Source: an uncultured Bacteroidales bacterium
GTDB lineage: Bacteria; Bacteroidota; Bacteroidia; Bacteroidales; Muribaculaceae
Length of the DNA stretch: 27,531 nucleotides
Assembly (NCBI GenBank): GCA_905210435.1
Contig: CAJLWO010000038.1
Coordinates: forward strand, 1-27,531
Reading direction: 5' to 3'
Every line of letters begins with the position of its first letter. The first letter of the stretch is position 1. Shown piece after piece: positions 15,146-22,233 of the stretch. Under the pieces are notes generated by a model that saw nothing but the letters and a program-made list of their open reading frames with translations, did not search any database and had not been told where the DNA came from. Both the position numbers and the translations under genes were made by a program.

Positions 15146-15679
15146 TTATATCTTGGCGAAGTATTTGAAGAGGGGAGCGGCCATCAGTGACTGTTTGATT
15201 TTGTCGTCGCGGAGTAATTGTTTTACCTCCTCTTCCGACAGGATTTTCACGTTGATGTCTTCGGTGGCGTCGAGATGCTGCGTGCCTATGTGTCTTACGC
15301 CTTCGGCTATGAACGAGTAGGTAAGATTGTTAGTGCAGCTCGGATTGCCCGACAGCACGGTGTTAAGCCGCCATTCGCCACCTCCGAAGCCTGTCTCCTC
15401 GAGCAGTTCGCGCTTGGCGGCGTCCAGCGGGTCTTCACCCTCCTCGACAACTCCTGCAACGAGTTCTATGAATATATCCTTCAATCCGTGGCGGTATTGC
15501 TCCACCATGACGAAATGCCCGTCATCGGTAATGGCTATCACATTAATCCATGTAGGATACTCAAGCACATAATACTCATCGTGCACGGCGCCCGTGGGCA
15601 GCTGCACCTTATCACGCCGCGCGGTAAGCCACGGCCGCTTGATAATATATTCCGAATCGAGAACTTTCCATTTTTCCAT
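15146..15679 (-). CDS. Nudix hydrolase, ADP-ribose pyrophosphatase-like
   Basis: This 177-residue Nudix enzyme hydrolyses a nucleoside diphosphate linked to another moiety, most likely ADP-ribose or another ADP-sugar. The Nudix box is complete at residues 76-98 (AGVVEEGEDPLDAAKRELL, then EETGF), with R90, E91, E94 and E95 in place. The preceding FVMVEQYRHGLKDIFIELVAG is typical of the ADP-sugar pyrophosphatase group (EQYR...ELPAG). The ATG at 15679 (MEKWKVLDSEY) is chosen over an upstream in-frame ATG because family similarity begins there. A TATATTTG box (15691-15684, minus strand) lies only 5 bases upstream of this ATG. If used, transcription would begin at or near the start codon, giving a leaderless or nearly leaderless mRNA. 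Exact substrate is not determinable. Confidence 0.88.
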   Translation of the reverse strand: MEKWKVLDSEYIIKRPWLTARRDKVQLPTGAVHDEYYVLEYPTWINVIAITDDGHFVMVEQYRHGLKDIFIELVAGVVEEGEDPLDAAKRELLEETGFGGGEWRLNTVLSGNPSCTNNLTYSFIAEGVRHIGTQHLDATEDINVKILSEEEVKQLLRDDKIKQSLMAAPLFKYFAKI

Positions 15680-15752
15680 ACTGCAAATATAACAAATTAT
15701 TATGATTATGCCCTCTGTTAGAGAATCAGACATTAATAATCTAAGCTAACAC

Positions 15753-15789
15753 AAAAAAGCGTTTCTCCATCGCGGGGAAACGCTTTTTT
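15753..15789 (-). terminator. intrinsic terminator of the Cys-rich LTxxQ gene
   Basis: A 10-bp stem (15759-15768 with 15774-15783, one G-T pair) is flanked by A6 and T6, so it reads as an intrinsic terminator on both strands. It lies 43 bases downstream of the stop of the minus-strand gene at 15832 and upstream of the Nudix gene, insulating the two. Confidence 0.85.
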
Positions 15790-15831
15790 ATTACCAATCA
15801 ATTATTAACCTATCAAACAATATAAAATTCG

Positions 15832-16434
15832 TTATTTTGCTACTTGGTCGGGGCAATTGCCTTTTTCGGGGCAGACAGTACGTTCGCCGTTGGCATTGGG
15901 ACATGCCTTATCACCTTTGCACTGAGGTGCCGGGATGACGATGTTCTCAAGGAACACCACGTACTGCTCGGGAGTAAGGATCTCCTTCACTTTGTTCACA
16001 TACTCGGCTCGCATGCCGGGATTGTGGACGCCGGGACGGTGACCTTTGAAGTCATGGCGACGGCCTCCCTTGTCATTCTTAGATTTGTCGCACTCAGCCT
16101 TTTCGCATTTTGCTTTGTCGCACTTTGCGTCCTTGCATTCGGGGCGTGTGGGGCGGAGAGCATCTAACTGTGCCTGCTGTTCAGCGGTAAGGGTAATGCC
16201 TCTGAACAGGTCGGGACGCTGCCCTTTGCGGTCACCGCGAGGTGCTCGGTCGCACTCTTTCTTGTCACAATCACCGTGACGGTGGCCTTTCTTTGCTTTA
16301 TCATTTTTATCAGCCTTGGTCTGCGCTGTAACTTCAGTTGACTCTTTTGCTGATTTTACCGGCTGCTGTGCCGAAGCATTGAAGCTGAAAAGAGCTGTTA
16401 CAATCAAGGCTGCGCTAAATAATTTCTTTTTCAT
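15832..16434 (-). CDS. secreted Lys/Cys-rich protein with two LTxxQ (Spy/CpxP-like) motifs
   Basis: This 200-residue exported protein has a signal peptide at 1-22 (cleavage ASA-QQ). The mature part is dominated by Lys, Asp, Arg, His and Cys. Two LTxxQ motifs are visible, ITLTAEQQAQLDAL (80-93) and EILTPEQYVVFLEN (151-164). These are the signature of Spy/CpxP-type periplasmic chaperones and related metal-sensing proteins. Between them Cys100, 105, 110 and 115 are spaced exactly five residues apart in a C-x-K/D-A-K/E pentapeptide pattern. Further cysteines are at 56, 61, 172, 178, 188 and 194, giving ten in all, plus several His. Classical Spy proteins lack such cysteines. Metal binding or disulfide-rich behaviour is possible but unproven. 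It is monocistronic, with a strong terminator. Confidence 0.8.
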   Translation of the reverse strand: MKKKLFSAALIVTALFSFNASAQQPVKSAKESTEVTAQTKADKNDKAKKGHRHGDCDKKECDRAPRGDRKGQRPDLFRGITLTAEQQAQLDALRPTRPECKDAKCDKAKCEKAECDKSKNDKGGRRHDFKGHRPGVHNPGMRAEYVNKVKEILTPEQYVVFLENIVIPAPQCKGDKACPNANGERTVCPEKGNCPDQVAK

Positions 16435-16609
16435 CTGGACGTTGTTTTTGAATTATTGTTTTATTATTCTATCGTTTTTGAAGTTTCTGCTATTAAGACA
16501 GCGGCGCGGTCTAATGGTTTAATCGCGGTTTCAAACTTTAACTACCCTTAACAAAATCGGTTTTGTCAAATAACTATTCGACGGACAAACTTATTGGTTA
16601 CGAGCTTAT

Positions 16610-16690
16610 TGTAGGGCTGCACCCCGGTGCAGCCGCTGATGAAAGCACCCGTTTGCATCGGTTCCGACTGCACCGGGGTGCAGCCCTACA
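16610..16690. repeat. paired REP-like element, type 2 (perfect 23-bp inverted repeat)
   Basis: Arms 16610-16632 and 16668-16690 are perfect inverted copies. The left unit is GTAG (16611-16614) followed by the hairpin GGCTGCACC-CC-GGTGCAGCC (16615-16634), and the right unit is its mirror. The 35-base spacer carries no recognised feature. It has the same layout as the type 1 elements but a different stem sequence. Confidence 0.9.
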
Positions 16691-16705
16691 CTGATAATGA
16701 ACACA

Positions 16706-16742
16706 TTACATCGTACATATTTGCTGAATATGTACGATGTAA
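16706..16742. other. perfect 16-bp palindrome with 5-base loop
   Basis: TTACATCGTACATATT (16706-16721) and AATATGTACGATGTAA (16727-16742) pair without a mismatch around TGCTG. It stands 16 bases after the REP-like pair, far from either flanking start codon, and no T-run follows. It could be a protein-binding site, a DNA hairpin or a transposition scar. Confidence 0.85.
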
Positions 16743-17026
16743 AGTAACTCCTTTTTCGCAGGAAAGGCATCGGAATGACCTGCGAAACTTAACTACGTCT
16801 TATTGTCCCGGTTTCGTGATATGATATTGTAGCGGAGAGCCGGAGATACTGCGTTGGAATGACTGATTTTCCAACGGTACTATTGATGGCGACATACTTT
16901 ACCGACAAATCATGTTGAAGAGCTGCTTTACTGCCCTGAATGTTCCTTGTGGTAAAAATAAAATGCTGTTTTGACCGAAAACGGTTGATTTGGTGTTAAA
17001 ATGATAGAAAATTTAAAATAAATGTG

Positions 17027-17034
17027 TAAATTTG
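17027..17034 (+). promoter_or_regulatory. possible -7 box for the his cluster (TAAATTTG)
   Basis: TAAATTTG matches TAnnTTTG and lies 101 bases before the hisG ATG, giving a predicted leader of about 95 bases. No -33 TTG is clear. The leader has no His-codon run, T-box or other attenuator that I can recognise. Confidence 0.45.
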
Positions 17035-17134
17035 CAAGATATATTAAGACTTATCGGCTGTCCGGAAACTTTTATGGTGGATATGGCGGCAATCGAGTCG
17101 ACTGATTTATAAATAAGGTAAAAGATTATTATAT

Positions 17135-17986
17135 ATGTTGAGAATAGCAATTCAAGCAAAGGGGCGTTTGAACGAGGAGTGTCTGGCTCTGCTCGCCGAC
17201 GCCGGCATAAGTATGTCGGGAAGTAACCGTAAACTTATAGCACGTGCAAAGGGATTTCCGATGGACGTGCTATATCTCCGTGACGATGACATTCCGCAGG
17301 CGGTGGCCATGGGCGTTGCCGACATAGGTATCGTAGGTATGAACGAGGCAGCCGAGAAAGGGGAGGATGTCGATGTGGCGATGAAGCTGGGATTCGGCGC
17401 ATGCCGCATATCGCTCGCCGTGCCCCGCGACGTAAATTATACCGGTTTGGAATGGTTCAACTGCCGCCGTATCGCTACATCCTATCCCAATATCCTGCGC
17501 CGGTTTATCGACGAAAAAGGTATAAAGGCCGAGATACACGAGATTGCCGGTTCGGTTGAGGTGGCTCCCGCGGTCGGTATGGCCGATGCTATTTTCGACA
17601 TCGTATCGTCGGGCGGCACACTGATACAGAACGGTCTCGTGGAGGTGGAGCAGGTATTTGCTTCGGAAGCGGTGCTTGTGGCCAACAAAGATCTTGACGA
17701 GGAGAAGCTCGGCGAACTTGCCAAACTGAAATTCCGTTTCAGCTCGATACTTGACAGCCGCGGCATGAAATATGTGCTGATGAACATACCGCAGGACCGC
17801 ATTCCGGCGGCTGTGGCGTTGCTTCCCGGCATGAAGAGTCCTACGCTGATGCCTCTGTCGGAGGAGGGATGGTATTCCATGCACGTGGTGATACCGCAGG
17901 ATGAGCTTTGGGAGAAAATCGAACGGCTGAAAGAACTTGGAGCGGAGGACATCCTTGTGCTCGCGCTCGAAAATATGATACGCTGA
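17135..17986 (+). CDS. hisG: ATP phosphoribosyltransferase, long form
   Basis: HisG condenses ATP with PRPP to give phosphoribosyl-ATP, the committed and feedback-regulated first step of histidine synthesis. The 283-residue protein is the long form. Catalytic domains are at about 1-205, with LRIAIQAKGRLNEE at the start, VADIGIVGMN, and the PRPP loop region DAIFDIVSSGGTL. A C-terminal ACT-like regulatory domain follows at about 210-283 (KYVLMNIPQDRIPAAVALLPGMKSPT, ending EDILVLALENMIR). This form needs no HisZ and is normally inhibited by histidine at the C-terminal domain. It is the first gene of the his cluster, and its TGA overlaps the hisD ATG by one base (TGATG). Confidence 0.96.
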   Translation: MLRIAIQAKGRLNEECLALLADAGISMSGSNRKLIARAKGFPMDVLYLRDDDIPQAVAMGVADIGIVGMNEAAEKGEDVDVAMKLGFGACRISLAVPRDVNYTGLEWFNCRRIATSYPNILRRFIDEKGIKAEIHEIAGSVEVAPAVGMADAIFDIVSSGGTLIQNGLVEVEQVFASEAVLVANKDLDEEKLGELAKLKFRFSSILDSRGMKYVLMNIPQDRIPAAVALLPGMKSPTLMPLSEEGWYSMHVVIPQDELWEKIERLKELGAEDILVLALENMIR

Positions 17987-19266
17987 TGGAGATATTCGAG
18001 TATCCCTCACGCAGCGACTGGCAGAGTCTGTGCCGCCGTAACATTCCTGACGAGAAGGTGTCGGTCGATGCCGCTGTCGTCGGCATCATAAACCGTGTGG
18101 CCGAGGATGGCGACAAGGCTTTGCGGGAATTGTCGCTTAAATTCGACAAAGTTGAGATAGGCGACCTGCGGTTGAGCGACGCCGAGATTGAAGATGCGGT
18201 GTCAAAGGTCGACCCGAAGGTAGCTGCCGCCATAGAGTGCGCGGCCCGCAACATAGAGAAATTCCACTCCGCGCAGCTCATGGAGCATCCCGTCGACGTT
18301 GAGGTGACTCCGGGAGTGAGATGCGTGCAGCGCCAGGTGCCGGTCAATACTGTCGGACTTTATATACCGGGCGGACGCGCACCGCTGTTTTCCACGGTGC
18401 TGATGCTTGCTGTGCCTGCAAAGATAGCGGGTTGCCGCCGTCGTATATTGTGCACTCCCTATAGTGCCGGACGCGGCATAGCTCCCGAGATTATCTATGC
18501 AGCTAAAGTATGCGGTATCGATGAGATATATAAGGTGGGCGGCGCACAGGCCATCGCCGCGATGGCCTACGGCACGGAGTCAGTACCGCGCGTCGACAAG
18601 ATATTCGGTCCCGGCAACCGTTTCGTCACCTGCGCCAAGCAGATGGTCACAAACCGCGTGGCAATCGACATGCCCGCGGGTCCGAGCGAGGTCATGGTTA
18701 TGGCCGACGGCATGGCGTCGCCGCGTTATGTGGCCGCCGACCTGTTGTCGCAGGCCGAGCATGGCCCCGACTCGCAGGCGATACTTGTCACCGACAATGT
18801 CGCGTTCGCACACAGCGTGGCCGATGAGGTGAAGAATCTTACGGCGCGTCTGTCGAGGCAGGAGTCGGTGGCAGGATCGCTGTCGCAGAGCCGCCTGATA
18901 GTGCTGCATTCACGCGGGGAAATGATTGAATTTGCCAACGAATATGCTTCGGAGCATCTTATTATATCAATGTCGGAGCCGTGGGATGTGGCTGCGGAAA
19001 TCACTTCGGCCGGAAGTGTGTTTATAGGCAACCATTCACCGGAAAGCGCCGGCGACTATGCTTCGGGCACCAACCATACGCTTCCCACTTCAGGCTGGGC
19101 CAAATCATACAGCGGCGTCAATATCGACAGCTTCATGAAGAAAATCACCTATCAGGAGCTGACCCGCGACGGATTGCGTTCGCTCTCCGATGTGATAGTG
19201 ACCATGGCCGATGCCGAAGGACTCGACGCACACGCCCTTGCGGTGAAAGTGCGCCTCGGCGAGTGA
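17986..19266 (+). CDS. hisD: histidinol dehydrogenase
   Basis: HisD oxidises L-histidinol to L-histidine in two NAD-dependent steps, the end of the pathway, using a zinc ion. The 426-residue product has the expected family length. It shows VNTVGLYIPGGRAPLFSTVLM, GGAQAIAAMAYGTESVPRVDKIFGPGN, the zinc/active-site region LLSQAEHGPDSQA, and the late motif SPESAGDYASGTNHTLPT. The start ATG at 17986 overlaps the hisG stop by one base. A longer in-frame extension exists upstream inside hisG but has no family similarity. After hisD the cluster is interrupted by a 203-base gap carrying REP-like units before hisC. Confidence 0.96.
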   Translation: MEIFEYPSRSDWQSLCRRNIPDEKVSVDAAVVGIINRVAEDGDKALRELSLKFDKVEIGDLRLSDAEIEDAVSKVDPKVAAAIECAARNIEKFHSAQLMEHPVDVEVTPGVRCVQRQVPVNTVGLYIPGGRAPLFSTVLMLAVPAKIAGCRRRILCTPYSAGRGIAPEIIYAAKVCGIDEIYKVGGAQAIAAMAYGTESVPRVDKIFGPGNRFVTCAKQMVTNRVAIDMPAGPSEVMVMADGMASPRYVAADLLSQAEHGPDSQAILVTDNVAFAHSVADEVKNLTARLSRQESVAGSLSQSRLIVLHSRGEMIEFANEYASEHLIISMSEPWDVAAEITSAGSVFIGNHSPESAGDYASGTNHTLPTSGWAKSYSGVNIDSFMKKITYQELTRDGLRSLSDVIVTMADAEGLDAHALAVKVRLGE

Positions 19267-19286
19267 ACGAGGGTTATTGCAATGGC

Positions 19287-19366
19287 ATGTAGGGCTGCAC
19301 CCCGGTACAGCCGCAAAGCAACAGATAAATTTTCGCTATCGGCTGCTCCGGGGAGCAGCCCTACAT
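19287..19366. repeat. paired REP-like element, type 2, in the hisD-hisC gap
   Basis: Arms 19287-19313 and 19340-19366 are inverted copies with 3 mismatches in 27. The left unit is GTAG plus GGCTGCACC-CC-GGTACAGCC, with one mismatched stem pair. The right unit (minus strand) is GTAG plus GGCTGCTCC-CC-GGAGCAGCC. Relative to the unit at 16615 the right unit swaps one A:T pair to T:A on both sides of the stem, keeping a perfect hairpin. It starts 20 bases after the hisD stop. Confidence 0.88.
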
Positions 19367-19422
19367 CATGCAGCCGGCAACAACAGTTCTGCAATACCCA
19401 CAGGAAACGATACGATTTAATA

Positions 19423-19449
19423 CGGACGCACAAACCGTGCGTCGCTACA
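19423..19449 (-). repeat. single REP-like unit, type 1
   Basis: On the minus strand this reads TGTAG, then a stem differing from the consensus at the first pair, with loop GGTTT and GTGCGTCC. It is a solitary half element 20 bases upstream of the hisC ATG, in addition to the type 2 pair in the same gap. Confidence 0.8.
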
Positions 19450-19469
19450 TAATATTTAAAACATTATTG

Positions 19470-20510
19470 ATGAAAAATCCATTAAACTACGTTCGACCGA
19501 ACATATTGGCTCTTGCCCCTTATTCTACGGCACGCGATGAGTTCAAGGGGGGTGACATATCGGTGTGGCTCGATGCCAACGAAAGCCCGTACGACAACGG
19601 TGTCAACCGTTATCCCGACCCGCATCAGCATCAGCTTAAGCATCATATCGCCGAGCTTAAGGGTGTACGCTCGGAGCAGATATTCGTGGGGGGCGCCGGC
19701 TCCGACGAGGCTATCGACCTCGTGTACCGAATCTTCTGCCGCCCGGGCGAGGACAATGTGGTGGCGATAGCGCCGAGCTACGGCGTATACAGCGTGGCCG
19801 CGGCAATCAACGATGTGGAGTTCCGCGAAGTGCAGTTGCGCAGCGATTTTTCCCTGCCGGTCAACCGCCTGCTGAAAGCTGCCGACCCGCGTACGAAAGT
19901 TATATGGATATGTTCACCCAACAATCCGACGGCCAATGCATTCCCCCGAGCCGACATAGCGCGGCTGGCCGAGGCGTTCGACGGGATTGTGGTGGTCGAT
20001 GAGGCATATATCGATTTCTCCGAACGCGGCTCGATGCTCGATGTGCTCGACAGCTATCCCAATGTCATCGTGTTGCAGACATTCTCAAAAGCATGGGGCA
20101 TGGCGTCATTGCGTCTGGGCATGGCATTCGCGAGCGAAGAGATTGCGGCTATATTTTCGCGCGTGAAATACCCGTACAATGTCAACGGCCCGACTCAGCA
20201 GAAGGTGATAGAGCATATAGTCAACGACGATATTACCGCCCGCGTGGCTGAAATCATACGTGAGCGCGACGCATTGGCCGCTGCCTTGCGCGAAATGGCA
20301 ATAGTGCGCGAAGTATATCCTTCCGACGCCAATTTCCTGCTTGTGAAATTCGATGCTCCGGACGCCGTGTATGACTATCTGGTGGAAAACGGAGTGATTG
20401 TGCGCAACCGCAGCCGCCTGCTGGCATGCGACGGTTGCCTGCGCATCACGGTAGGCACACCCGAGGAGAACGTGCGTGTGGTGACTCTATTGAAGGAATA
20501 TCAGCAATAA
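19470..20510 (+). CDS. hisC: histidinol-phosphate aminotransferase
   Basis: HisC transfers the amino group from glutamate to imidazole-acetol phosphate, giving histidinol phosphate, with PLP as cofactor. The 346-residue fold-type I aminotransferase begins MKNPLNYVRPNILAL. It contains LDANESPYDNGVNRYPDPHQ, FVGGAGSDEAIDLVYRIF, ICSPNNPTAN, VVVDEAYIDFSE and the PLP-lysine motif FSKAWGMASLRLGMA, ending with the typical RNRSRLLACDGCLRITVGTPEEN. The ATG at 19470 is preferred: the longer in-frame extension to 19368 runs through the REP-like unit and has no family similarity. It lies 12 bases before hisB. A separate promoter in the repeat-containing gap cannot be excluded. Confidence 0.95.
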   Translation: MKNPLNYVRPNILALAPYSTARDEFKGGDISVWLDANESPYDNGVNRYPDPHQHQLKHHIAELKGVRSEQIFVGGAGSDEAIDLVYRIFCRPGEDNVVAIAPSYGVYSVAAAINDVEFREVQLRSDFSLPVNRLLKAADPRTKVIWICSPNNPTANAFPRADIARLAEAFDGIVVVDEAYIDFSERGSMLDVLDSYPNVIVLQTFSKAWGMASLRLGMAFASEEIAAIFSRVKYPYNVNGPTQQKVIEHIVNDDITARVAEIIRERDALAAALREMAIVREVYPSDANFLLVKFDAPDAVYDYLVENGVIVRNRSRLLACDGCLRITVGTPEENVRVVTLLKEYQQ

Positions 20511-20522
20511 TCTGCCTGCAAA

Positions 20523-21617
20523 ATGAAGAAAGCAATATTTATCGACCGCGACGGCACCATAATAGCCGAGCCTGCCGACGAACAGATTGACTCGCTGGAG
20601 AAACTGCGGTTCGTGCCGGGCGCAATCTCCGCTCTCCGCGCGCTTGCCGGCAAAGGCTACGACCTCGTCATGGTCAGCAATCAGGACGGATTGGGCACCG
20701 AGTCGTTCCCCGAAGATACGTTCTGGCCTGCGCACAACATGATGCTCGACACATTGCGCGGCGAGGGGGTAGTGTTCGACGACATACTCATCGACCGCAG
20801 TTTTCCCGAGGACAATGCTCCGACGCGCAAACCGCGTACCGGCATGCTCGGTCGGTATATGGACGGCAGCTATGACCTTGAGTCGTCATTCGTAATCGGC
20901 GACAGACTCACCGATATGCAGCTTGCAGTCAATCTCGGAGCCAAAGGTCTGATGATAGGCGATGCCGACGTACTGCCCGAGGGATGCGTGCTTGCCACCG
21001 GCGACTGGATGGAGATAGCACGCCATATACTTTCGTCGGGGCGTGATGCGCGTGTCATACGCAACACGTCGGAGACGAAAATCGACCTGTATCTCAATCT
21101 CGACGGTGGCGCTCCTTCGAATATAGATACCGGACTGAAATTTTACGACCACATGCTCAACCAGATACCGCACCACGGCGGAGTAACACTCGATATCACC
21201 TGCCGGGGCGACCTTGAGGTTGACGAGCACCACACGATGGAAGATGTGGCGATAGCACTCGGCGACGCCATATATCAGGCTCTCGGGTCGAAACGCGGCA
21301 TCGAGCGCTATGGGTTCGTGCTTCCGATGGACGAGAGCCGCGCTATGGTGCTGATTGATTTCGGCGGACGCAGCGAATTGGTGTGGGATGTGAATTTCAC
21401 CCGCGAGTACGTAGGCGACACGCCCACGGAGATGTATGAGCATGTGTTCAAGTCGCTTGCCTCGGCCATGCATGCCAATCTGTATGTGGCTGCACGAGGC
21501 GACAACAATCATCATATTATAGAAGGTGTGTTCAAGGCGTTTGCGAGGGCATTGAAACAGGCGGTGAACCGCAATCCTTTCAGCTACGACCTCCCTTCAA
21601 GCAAAGGCGTGCTGTAA
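20523..21617 (+). CDS. hisB: bifunctional histidinol-phosphatase / imidazoleglycerol-phosphate dehydratase
   Basis: This fused enzyme catalyses two non-consecutive steps. The N-terminal HAD phosphatase (about 1-165) removes phosphate from histidinol phosphate; its nucleophile motif is FIDRDGT with D8 and D10. The C-terminal domain (about 175-364) dehydrates imidazoleglycerol phosphate, with its metal-binding histidines in DHMLNQIPHHGG, DEHHTMEDVAIALGD and NNHHIIEGVFKAFARALK. Length (364) matches the bifunctional enzyme. The loop that holds the structural zinc in E. coli HisB (Cys/His-rich, before RKP) is here LIDRSFPEDNAPTRKP (89-104) with no Cys or His, so this phosphatase is probably zinc-free. 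I believe that is common in Bacteroidetes. It lies between hisC (12 bases) and hisH (22 bases). Confidence 0.95.
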   Translation: MKKAIFIDRDGTIIAEPADEQIDSLEKLRFVPGAISALRALAGKGYDLVMVSNQDGLGTESFPEDTFWPAHNMMLDTLRGEGVVFDDILIDRSFPEDNAPTRKPRTGMLGRYMDGSYDLESSFVIGDRLTDMQLAVNLGAKGLMIGDADVLPEGCVLATGDWMEIARHILSSGRDARVIRNTSETKIDLYLNLDGGAPSNIDTGLKFYDHMLNQIPHHGGVTLDITCRGDLEVDEHHTMEDVAIALGDAIYQALGSKRGIERYGFVLPMDESRAMVLIDFGGRSELVWDVNFTREYVGDTPTEMYEHVFKSLASAMHANLYVAARGDNNHHIIEGVFKAFARALKQAVNRNPFSYDLPSSKGVL

Positions 21618-21639
21618 CCGTTAAAAAACAATTTAGAAA

Positions 21640-22233
21640 ATGATAGCGATAATAGATTATAATACCGGCAATCTGCGCTCGGTGGAAAACGCGCTCAACC
21701 GTCTGGGGGCGGAGTGGACGCTGACTGCTGATCCGGAGGTGATACGCCGTGCCGACCGTGTGCTGCTCCCCGGAGTGGGACATGCGGGTGAGGCAATCGG
21801 ACGTCTGCGTGAATCGGGACTTGTAGAGGTGGTGAAACGTCTGCGCCGTCCGGTGCTCGGTATCTGTGTGGGCATGCAGGTGATGTGCCGCCACACGGCC
21901 GAAGGTGACGTAGAGGGTATGGGACTGTTTGACACTCGCGTGCGCCGTTTCCACTCTCAGCCAGGCGACAAGGTGCCGCACATGGGCTGGAACACGATAA
22001 ACAATCTCGAAAGCAAACTTTTCAAAGGTATCGAGCCGGGAAGCTATGTCTACTATGTGCATTCCTATCGCGCCGACCTTTGCCCCGACACTATCGCCAC
22101 CACACGCTACGGGGCGGCCGGACAGATGTTCAGTGCGGCATTGAAATATGAGAATTTCTATGGCACGCAGTTCCATCCCGAGAAGAGCGGCGACGTGGGC
22201 GAACGTATATTGCAAAACTTCCTGAAACTATGA
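21640..22233 (+). CDS. hisH: imidazole glycerol phosphate synthase, glutamine amidotransferase subunit
   Basis: HisH hydrolyses glutamine and channels ammonia to HisF, which makes imidazoleglycerol phosphate and AICAR. The 197-residue class I amidotransferase has its catalytic cysteine at C76 (VLGICVGMQV). The His-Glu pair is H179 and E181 (GTQFHPEKSG). The N-terminus IIDYNTGNLRSVENAL is typical of HisH, as is the loop LLPGVGHAGEAI. The stop overlaps the hisA start by four bases (ATGA), so the two are translationally coupled. Confidence 0.96.
   Translation: MIAIIDYNTGNLRSVENALNRLGAEWTLTADPEVIRRADRVLLPGVGHAGEAIGRLRESGLVEVVKRLRRPVLGICVGMQVMCRHTAEGDVEGMGLFDTRVRRFHSQPGDKVPHMGWNTINNLESKLFKGIEPGSYVYYVHSYRADLCPDTIATTRYGAAGQMFSAALKYENFYGTQFHPEKSGDVGERILQNFLKL

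Larger units (their letters stand above)
16435..17134. other. 700-bp intergenic region between divergent genes
   Basis: This gap separates the minus-strand Cys-rich gene from hisG. It holds a type 2 REP-like pair (16610-16690), a perfect 16-bp palindrome (16706-16742), a possible his promoter box (17027-17034) and a 95-base his leader. I see no convincing gene in it. Bases 16743-17020 show no motif I can name. A 12-codon ATG frame at 17074-17112 contains no histidine codons and so is not a histidine attenuation leader peptide. No promoter motif for the Cys-rich gene was recognised in its upstream 150 bases. Confidence 0.7.

Noticed and set aside
16610..16690. REP-like pairs as ordinary intrinsic terminators
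   Set aside because: No T-run follows the stems, and this copy lies between two divergent genes where no transcript needs ending. A secondary termination role elsewhere is not excluded.
17074..17112. 12-codon frame in the hisG leader as a histidine attenuation peptide
   Set aside because: It has no histidine codons, and no alternative terminator/antiterminator pair is evident.
17908..17985. N-terminal extension of hisD inside hisG
   Set aside because: HisD similarity starts at the ATG at 17986, which forms a TGATG junction with hisG. The extension reads hisG in another frame.
536..19449. The dispersed palindromes as a CRISPR array
   Set aside because: Copies are kilobases apart, occur as inverted pairs of differing sequence, and lack regular spacers or cas genes.
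19368..19469. N-terminal extension of hisC
   Set aside because: It translates the REP-like unit and the gap sequence, and HisC similarity begins only at 19470.
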